Positions 23,414 through 27,981 of a stretch of DNA of 27,981 bases are shown here, piece after piece. Under the pieces are notes generated by a model, which saw only the letters and a list, made by a program, of their open reading frames with translations, made no database searches and was not told where the DNA came from. Location: NCBI GenBank assembly GCA_017881765.1, contig JADGQN010000008.1, positions 1-27,981 of the forward strand, given 5' to 3'. Made by a program: the position numbers and the translations under genes. Position 1 is the stretch's first letter; each line of letters starts with the position of its first letter. This DNA is from Syntrophobacterales bacterium (GTDB lineage: Bacteria; Desulfobacterota; Syntrophorhabdia; Syntrophorhabdales; WCHB1-27).

Positions 23414-23495
23414 GCGAGAGTGGCGGAATTGGCAGACGCACTGGACTTAGGATCCAGCGGTTTACGCCGTAGGGGTTCAAATCCCCTCTCTCGCA
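23414..23495 (+). tRNA. tRNA-Leu, anticodon UAG
   Basis: 82 nt. Acceptor stem GCGAGAG/CTCTCGC, anticodon arm CTGGA-CTTAGGA-TCCAG giving anticodon TAG (23448-23450), a long variable arm (class II tRNA), T arm AGGGG-TTCAAAT-CCCCT and discriminator A. CCA is not encoded. The gene was rebuilt by island integration: the first 40 bases come from the island, the rest from the chromosome. Confidence 0.95.
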
Positions 23496-23588
23496 TTTAC
23501 AGAAGCATTCTTCGGTGAGCGAACGTGTCAAGGCGATAGGCCGGTGTTTTCCTCCCCATATGCAGAACACGCAAGGCCGTACGACCTT

Positions 23589-23645
23589 TGTATACGCTAG
23601 CTTGTATACAGGCCTCTTGACATCTGTCAACAAATATGGTTAATT
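23589..23645 (+). promoter_or_regulatory. operator-like palindrome and promoter before the PxxKW gene
   Basis: TGTATAC (23589-23595) and GTATACA (23604-23610) form a 22-bp inverted repeat resembling sites bound by GntR-type regulators. It is followed by TTGACA (23617-23622), a 17-bp spacer and TTAATT (23640-23645). The regulator assignment is a guess from the palindrome alone. Confidence 0.5.
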
Positions 23646-23677
23646 ATTGGCTCCAATTCTAAGGAGGTGATGCCGTT

Positions 23678-23962
23678 ATGCAGTGTCAAACGATCAAAAT
23701 AGGTATCGAGTGTCTTTTTATGAAGAAAACGGGGTGTTCTTACAATGGAGGAAAGTGTTACGCCATTGTGGAGAGTTGTGAAGGCTGCACGCGGGTTATG
23801 GAGGTAGAGGCAGGTAAGTTCTGTGTGAGCTTTCCGGCCCCGGCTCAGAAGTGGCAGACCGCAGCATGTTCAATGGCTACCCATTTAAAGAAGGAAGCTA
23901 AGGCAGCGGAACAGAAAATCAATCCCCTCAAGGCATCCAAGAGAGCCGCCGGCAAGAAATAA
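23678..23962 (+). CDS. PxxKW family cysteine-rich protein
   Basis: 94 aa with eight cysteines (C3, C12, C20, C27, C34, C37, C49, C64), the sequence CEGCTRVMEV, the eponymous PAQKW (55-59), and the lysine-rich end NPLKASKRAAGKK. This matches the small PxxKW protein typical of deltaproteobacteria; its function is not known, though the cysteines suggest metal or Fe-S binding. The start is fixed by TAAGGAGGTGAT (23660-23671), a 12-base match to the usual 16S rRNA 3' end, 6 nt before the ATG. Strong expression is likely. It stands between tRNA-Leu and the ribosomal protein genes. Confidence 0.85.
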   Translation: MQCQTIKIGIECLFMKKTGCSYNGGKCYAIVESCEGCTRVMEVEAGKFCVSFPAPAQKWQTAACSMATHLKKEAKAAEQKINPLKASKRAAGKK

Positions 23963-23974
23963 ACGTCATTTCGC

Positions 23975-24003
23975 TTGACTTGACGCCATAACTATATTAT
24001 TTT
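23975..24003 (+). promoter_or_regulatory. predicted promoter of rplM-rpsI
   Basis: TTGACT (23975-23980), 17-bp spacer, TATTTT (23998-24003), about 20 nt before rplM. Confidence 0.5.
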
Positions 24004-24022
24004 TACCGACATAGAGGTTGTT

Positions 24023-24469
24023 ATGGACACTTTTTTCCCGAGCGAGAAGAACCTGGATAGGAAATGGTATGTCGTCGATGCCGAGTCAGCTACCCTCGGC
24101 AGATTGTCGGCGCGCATTGCAGCTGTGTTGCGGGGGAAGCATAAACCCATATTCACGCCGCATGCCGATACCGGCGACTTCGTTGTGGTTATCAATGCCG
24201 AGAAGGTGAAGTTGACGGGGAATAAACTCGCGCTAAAGACCTATGAGCGGTACAGCGGGTATCCCGGAGGCTTGACGGTGTTGAACGCCCGCACGTTGAT
24301 GGCGGCCAAGCCTGAAGAGCTGATAAGAATCGCCGTGCGGGGAATGCTGCCAAAGAACGCGCTCGGGCGAAGGATGTTTAAGAAACTCAAGGTGTATAAG
24401 GGACGTGAACACCCTCACCAGGCCCAGAAGCCGGAAGGATTGGATGTGAAGGAGGCCAGACGTGCCTGA
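24023..24469 (+). CDS. rplM: 50S ribosomal protein L13
   Basis: 148 aa, normal for L13. Conserved stretches are WYVVDAESATLGRLSARIA (15-33), RGKHKPIFTPHADTGDFVVVINA, LTGNKLALKTYERYSGYPGGL, RGMLPKNALGRRMFKKLKVYKG and HPHQAQKPE near the end. It binds 23S rRNA early in large-subunit assembly. GAGG lies about 8 nt before the ATG. It heads the universal rplM-rpsI pair and overlaps rpsI by 8 nt. Confidence 0.97.
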   Translation: MDTFFPSEKNLDRKWYVVDAESATLGRLSARIAAVLRGKHKPIFTPHADTGDFVVVINAEKVKLTGNKLALKTYERYSGYPGGLTVLNARTLMAAKPEELIRIAVRGMLPKNALGRRMFKKLKVYKGREHPHQAQKPEGLDVKEARRA

Positions 24470-24854
24470 GAAAAGGTACTACGCAACGGGCAAGAGAAAG
24501 ACTGCGGTGGCAAGGGTCTGGATGAAACAGGGGTCCGGCCAGTACGTAATCAACGGCCGTACGGTGGAGGATTACTTCCCCCTCGAAGAATTGCGGCTGA
24601 TGCTGAATAAGCCTTTCATGCTGACGGAGAATGCGGACAAGTTCGACGTAGTGGCAAACATTTACGGCGGAGGAATCGCTGCTCAGGCATGGGCCCTCGG
24701 ACACGGGATCGCGAAAGCATTGCTCGAGTACAACAGCACCTTGAGAAGTGTTCTGAAGAAGCACGGACTTGTGACCAGGGATCCACGCGCCAAGGAAAGA
24801 AAGAAGTATGGCCAGAGAGCCGCACGGGCGCGCTTCCAGTTCTCCAAGAGATAA
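24462..24854 (+). CDS. rpsI: 30S ribosomal protein S9
   Basis: 130 aa. Family landmarks: YYATGKRKTAVARVWMKQGSG (4-24), VNxR-type region INGRTVEDYF, NIYGGGIAAQAWALGHGIAKALL, and the C-terminal DPRAKERKKYGQRAARARFQFSKR tail that reaches the P-site tRNA. GTG 24462 is supported by AAGGAGG 6 nt upstream, inside rplM. Translationally coupled to rplM. Confidence 0.97.
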   Translation: MPEKRYYATGKRKTAVARVWMKQGSGQYVINGRTVEDYFPLEELRLMLNKPFMLTENADKFDVVANIYGGGIAAQAWALGHGIAKALLEYNSTLRSVLKKHGLVTRDPRAKERKKYGQRAARARFQFSKR

Positions 24855-24875
24855 AATTAATAGAGATAATGATTG

Positions 24876-25898
24876 ATGTGGAAAGTAGGCATCTTAGGAG
24901 CGACTGGCTACACCGGCGTCGTGCTGCTTTCCATATTAGCTTACCATCCCCACGTTAACGTCACCCTCGTTACATCGAATACTTATCGGGGAAAGAAATT
25001 GTCTGACCTATTCCCGTCGTTGAGTGGGAGCTTCGAGGGGATGCTTGAAGCCACCGACGACGATCACCGGGGCAAGTGCGATGCGTACTTCCTCTGCTTA
25101 CCGCACGGAACATCAGCGGAAAAAACCCGCGAGCTGTTCGATGGAAATGCACGCATTATTGATCTGAGCGCGGACTTCCGGTTTGAGGATCTGTCGGATT
25201 ACGAAAAGCATTATGTGAAGCACGGAGCGCCCGAGTTGCAGCAGGAAGCTGTGTACGGCCTGCCTGAACTCTACCGTGAGCAAATAAAGAAGGCCAAGCT
25301 CATAGGCAATCCGGGCTGCTATCCGACGAGCGCCATCCTCGCGCTTTACCCCCTGGTGAAGAACCGGCTCGCTGAGGGCGACGTCTTTGTGGATTCGAAA
25401 TCGGGCGTGAGTGGTGCAGGCAGGGAGACCAAGCTGGGCAGCCTTTTTTGCGAGGTGGCTGAGGGCTTCCGCCCTTACAGCGTCGGTGTTCATCGTCACG
25501 AACCCGAAATACAGAAGGAGATCGGTAAATTTGCGGATATCAGGGTCACCTTCGTGCCGCACCTCCTTCCCATCAATAGGGGCATTCTCACAACCATTTA
25601 CGGAAAGCTCGTAACCCCGAGCACAACGAAAGACCTCCTCAACCTGTATCAAACAACGTACCGGGACGAACCATTCGTCAAGGTTTTGGGTGAAGGGGTC
25701 TATCCGGATACGCGTTTCACCAGGTTCTCAAACTACTGCCACCTGGGCCTGAAAACATTTGACGACGGAAGGTTTGTTGTCATGAGCGCTATCGATAACC
25801 TCGTGAAAGGGGCATCAGGCCAGGCGATTCAGAACATGAACCTAGCGCTCGGCGTGGACGAGAAAACCGCGCTTGACCGCATGGCACTCTATCCCTAG
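24876..25898 (+). CDS. argC: N-acetyl-gamma-glutamyl-phosphate reductase
   Basis: 340 aa from ATG 24876 (a TTG one codon earlier is also open). NADP-binding GILGATGYTG (5-14), catalytic cysteine in GNPGCYPTS (C148) and the histidine region GVHRHEPEI identify ArgC. It reduces N-acetylglutamyl-5-phosphate to the semialdehyde, third step of arginine synthesis. It follows rpsI by 21 nt in the same direction, an order common in deltaproteobacteria, so read-through from the ribosomal promoter is likely. No other arg gene is in the window. Confidence 0.96.
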   Translation: MWKVGILGATGYTGVVLLSILAYHPHVNVTLVTSNTYRGKKLSDLFPSLSGSFEGMLEATDDDHRGKCDAYFLCLPHGTSAEKTRELFDGNARIIDLSADFRFEDLSDYEKHYVKHGAPELQQEAVYGLPELYREQIKKAKLIGNPGCYPTSAILALYPLVKNRLAEGDVFVDSKSGVSGAGRETKLGSLFCEVAEGFRPYSVGVHRHEPEIQKEIGKFADIRVTFVPHLLPINRGILTTIYGKLVTPSTTKDLLNLYQTTYRDEPFVKVLGEGVYPDTRFTRFSNYCHLGLKTFDDGRFVVMSAIDNLVKGASGQAIQNMNLALGVDEKTALDRMALYP

Positions 25899-26066
25899 CC
25901 AGACCGCCCTGCATGTGATCGGAAAAAGAACCACATCTCGTAAATCCGCGCGAGTGTTTGATTCAACGTCAGAGCTGTGATACTGTAATGTACATCTATC
26001 GCTGGCGGCACGACCAATGTAAAAGCACCCGTCATCGATTACTTAAGAAATCCGAAGGAGGATCAT

Positions 26067-26339
26067 ATGGAAAGGAAGCTCTGCGTAATCTGTATTGCTG
26101 TGCTGGTGCTTGTTGGACTCTATTGGACCCGCTATCAGGTTGTCCCGCTATCGGGCGTGGGCGGCTTTTACAAGATAAATCGGTTCACGGGCCAGGCGAG
26201 CCTGGTCGCGGGAACGTTCACACAGCCAGTACGGGGAATTGCGGAGACAAGGGCGGAGATACAGAGACAGCAAGAGAGCAAACAGGGACAACCGCCGGCC
26301 GCCGAGCCACAGTTACAGTTACCGCAAAAAGCAAAGTAG
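26067..26339 (+). CDS. small membrane-anchored protein of unknown function
   Basis: 90 aa. One hydrophobic segment at residues 6-19 (VICIAVLVLVGLYW) acts as an N-terminal anchor. It is followed by YQVVPLSGVGGFYKINRFTGQASLV, reminiscent of short secreted proteins with a YKINRxTG segment, and a Gln/Pro-rich low-complexity tail. AAGGAGG is 6 nt before the ATG. The flavoprotein gene begins 16 nt after the stop, so they are probably co-transcribed. No function can be assigned. Confidence 0.65.
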   Translation: MERKLCVICIAVLVLVGLYWTRYQVVPLSGVGGFYKINRFTGQASLVAGTFTQPVRGIAETRAEIQRQQESKQGQPPAAEPQLQLPQKAK

Positions 26340-26355
26340 CGAGTCTCCAGAAAGA

Positions 26356-27495
26356 ATGTACGATGTAGCCGTTATCGGTGGCGGCCCCGCGGGCTGCTAC
26401 ACGGCGTATGGACTGGCACGTGAAGGGTTCGACGTCGTCGTGGTCGAGAAAAACGGGGCTTGCCAGCAGCCCCCTGTCTGCACGGGCGTCGTGGGCGTCG
26501 AAGCATTCGAAAGGTTCGGCCTGCCAAGTGATTCAATCCTTGCACAGATCGAAGACCTGCAGTTCATTTCACCATCAGGGAAGCTCCTCCCATATCGCCC
26601 CGGGCGTATCCAGGCCCACGTGGTTGACCGTGTAAAATTCAATAATGGCTTGCGCAAGCTAGCCCTGGAGAGCGGCGCTTCCCTGCTCGAGGGCACTGCC
26701 TGCCTGGACATCCGCATCACGCCTAATCATGTCGAACTCAAGACCGCTTCCAATGGAGACCGCCTGCGCGCCCGCGCAGCGGTGCTCGCCTGCGGCTACA
26801 ACCCTAAGATGACGAGAAAGCTGCGTCTGGGTGACATAGCTCAATCATATGAAGGTGCGCAGGCCGAAATTCTCATGGACGATCTTCCTGCCACAGAGAT
26901 ATATCTGGGTAGGAATGTCGCGCCTTCCTCTTTTGCGTGGGCTGTGGACCTTAAGGATGGAAGGGCTCGCGTTGGCCTCATCACGAGGAAGGGGGCTTCC
27001 AAATTCCTGAAGTTATTCCTCGATAGCCATTTCCTGAAGGGGCGGATAAAAGAGGCAGGCGCTATTTTGTGGAAGGCAATCCCGTTTGGTGGCCTCGAAC
27101 GGACTTACTCAGACAGATTGCTTGCAGTGGGCGAGGTAGCCGGCCAGGTCAAGACCACCACACACGGCGGTATTTATTACGGTCTTATAGCAGCCCAGGC
27201 TGCCGCGGAGACGCTGAGCCAAGCCCTTCGTCACGATGATCTTGGTGCTCCCAGGTTGCAGGCCTACGAGAGGAGATGGCGCGCCCTTCTCGAACCGGAA
27301 TTGCAGAAGGGTCAACTCTTTCGAAAGCTTTTCGACCGCTTGTCAGACACCCATATAGATAGCCTCTTCAGCCTTGCCCTCAAGGACGGCATCATGGACC
27401 TCATCCACAGGAAAGCGATGTTCGACTGGCACGGTGAGTTGATCGCCTCGCTCATGGAGCATACCTTCGTCAAACGCTTCAGCAGTTGGCTGTAA
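26356..27495 (+). CDS. FAD-dependent oxidoreductase, geranylgeranyl reductase family
   Basis: 379 aa from ATG 26356, where the FAD motif starts as expected; the open frame extends upstream but overlaps the previous gene. Dinucleotide-binding VIGGGPAGCYTAYGLAREG (6-24) with VVVVEK is followed by the CTGVVG segment (about 43-48) and, near residue 255, LLAVGEVAGQVKTTTHGGI, the second FAD-binding part of the group. Family members reduce double bonds of isoprenoid chains (menaquinone, lipid or polyprenol) using FAD and a reduced cofactor. Substrate unknown. The ribosome site (AGAAAG) is weak. Confidence 0.83.
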   Translation: MYDVAVIGGGPAGCYTAYGLAREGFDVVVVEKNGACQQPPVCTGVVGVEAFERFGLPSDSILAQIEDLQFISPSGKLLPYRPGRIQAHVVDRVKFNNGLRKLALESGASLLEGTACLDIRITPNHVELKTASNGDRLRARAAVLACGYNPKMTRKLRLGDIAQSYEGAQAEILMDDLPATEIYLGRNVAPSSFAWAVDLKDGRARVGLITRKGASKFLKLFLDSHFLKGRIKEAGAILWKAIPFGGLERTYSDRLLAVGEVAGQVKTTTHGGIYYGLIAAQAAAETLSQALRHDDLGAPRLQAYERRWRALLEPELQKGQLFRKLFDRLSDTHIDSLFSLALKDGIMDLIHRKAMFDWHGELIASLMEHTFVKRFSSWL

Positions 27496-27512
27496 GAGAG
27501 GGGAAAAGGGAG

Positions 27513-27542
27513 TTGACATAGAGGCTGCAAACATGGTAAAAA
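27513..27542 (+). promoter_or_regulatory. predicted promoter of rpsT
   Basis: TTGACA (27513-27518), 18-bp spacer, TAAAAA (27537-27542). Confidence 0.45.
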
Positions 27543-27567
27543 TAGCAAAACCGAGCGGGAGGGATTG

Positions 27568-27834
27568 TTGAGAAAGAATAAGTCGGCTATAAAGAAGGCA
27601 AGGCAGGGCGAGAAGAACCGTTTACGCAATGCCCACGTCAAATCCACTATGAAAACCAACATCAAGAAGGTGCATCTGGCTTTGCAGGGTAAAGACAAGG
27701 ATGGGCTGCAGCACGCATTTAAGGAAGCTGTCACATGCATAGACAAGGCTGCATCAAAGGGCGTGATCCACAAGAACAACGCGGCCCGCCGGGTCTCCAG
27801 GCTCTCAAAGAAGGTAGGCCAATCTTTGTCTTGA
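27568..27834 (+). CDS. rpsT: 30S ribosomal protein S20
   Basis: 88 aa from TTG 27568, basic and helical, with KSAIKKARQGEKNRLRNAHVKS near the start and KGVIHKNNAARRVSRLSKKV at the end, as in S20. Two consecutive TTG codons (27565 and 27568) are possible; the second has the better spacing (5 nt) from GGAGG at 27558-27562. No ATG is available in frame, so translation starts at a rare codon, which is known for S20 in several bacteria. It binds 16S rRNA early in small-subunit assembly. Confidence 0.95.
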   Translation: MRKNKSAIKKARQGEKNRLRNAHVKSTMKTNIKKVHLALQGKDKDGLQHAFKEAVTCIDKAASKGVIHKNNAARRVSRLSKKVGQSLS

Positions 27835-27859
27835 TAGGCGCGAAGCCTGTCGTTGGCCT
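27816..27859 (+). terminator. nested hairpin at the end of rpsT
   Basis: Outer stem AGGCCAA/TTGGCCT (27816-27822 / 27853-27859) encloses an inner stem GATAGGC/GCCTGTC (27833-27839 / 27845-27851). A T-containing stretch follows. The structure overlaps the last codons of rpsT. Confidence 0.5.
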
Positions 27860-27981
27860 TTATCGGTTTTCAAGAAGAATTGTCCAAGATACCAAACGTC
27901 CGCCTGCAAGCACATATTGTGACGAGTTCTTCAACCTGATCATACCAATTCGGATTCAAGATGGAGACCGAGGCGGCAGGA
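27860..27981. other. right end of window, no gene called
   Basis: An ATG at 27961 opens seven codons to the window edge without a ribosome site; too short to judge. Confidence 0.3.

Larger units (their letters stand above)
18970..23453. mobile_element. putative tRNA-Leu integrated genomic island, decayed
   Basis: Bounded by the 40-bp tRNA-Leu direct repeats. The right end carries a tyrosine recombinase C-terminal remnant just before the intact tRNA. Inside lie an AAA/DUF4143 ATPase, a SEC-C protein, a DUF5647-like gene, hicB with truncated hicA, and several gene fragments. About 4.5 kb is small, and loss of most of the integrase suggests it can no longer excise by itself. Removing it would join the left 5' half to the 3' half at 23454-23495 and restore a complete tRNA gene. 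Confidence 0.78.

Noticed and set aside
25958..26368. 136-codon frame overlapping the small anchored protein
   Set aside because: The frame at 26067 has AAGGAGG and a membrane anchor; the longer frame has neither.
1..27981. CRISPR array, rRNA or riboswitch
   Set aside because: No regularly spaced repeats, rRNA segments or recognisable riboswitch cores were seen on reading both strands.

Overview
The window looks like chromosomal DNA of an anaerobic deltaproteobacterium in the broad sense (Desulfobacterota, perhaps a syntrophic lineage). The support is gene content: a PxxKW cysteine-rich small protein, the order rplM-rpsI-argC, a selenium/molybdenum hydroxylase maturation operon, an RpoH-type sigma factor, and GT-C/TPR membrane glycosyltransferase-like proteins. 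The placement is inference from family knowledge; no database was consulted.

Layout. 1-1841 (-): an MsbA-like ABC exporter cut by the left edge. 2040-4133 (+): a multi-pass GT-C-like membrane protein and a small basic single-span protein, then a palindrome-rich spacer. 4359-8720 (+): a tightly packed operon of a MocA-like nucleotidyltransferase, a molybdopterin-binding protein with a Cys tail, a YqeB-like protein, an XdhC-like protein, and an RpoH sigma factor starting 2 nt after xdhC. 8896-9600 (-): ccdA, separated from rpoH by a long imperfect inverted repeat. 9721-11732: an intact IS1634-like element sitting next to the 5' stub of a second TPR gene. 11806-13326 (-): a GT-C/TPR membrane protein. 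13827-14715 (+): a family 2 glycosyltransferase followed by the stub of a TVP38/TMEM64-like protein. 14800-16257: an IS4-family element with a 10-bp target duplication and a doubly frameshifted transposase. 16390-18639 (-): a long class II aldolase-like protein and a stand-alone JAMM/MPN protein.

18970-23453 is best read as a small, decaying genomic island integrated in a tRNA-Leu(UAG) gene. A 40-bp copy of the 5' half of the tRNA marks the left end. The intact tRNA marks the right end, directly preceded by the C-terminal remnant of a tyrosine recombinase. Cargo: an AAA/DUF4143 ATPase, a SEC-C protein, a DUF5647-like protein, a hicB gene with truncated hicA, and several gene fragments, including a piece with an endonuclease III-type Fe-S cysteine spacing.

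Right of the tRNA the chromosome is housekeeping: the PxxKW protein, rplM, rpsI, argC, a small anchored protein, a geranylgeranyl-reductase-like flavoprotein and rpsT.

The sequence shows a stable backbone (ribosomal proteins, argC, cofactor maturation, envelope genes) repeatedly hit by mobile DNA: two insertion sequences, each next to a truncated gene, and one tRNA-targeted island that has lost most of its integrase. No CRISPR array or rRNA was seen.
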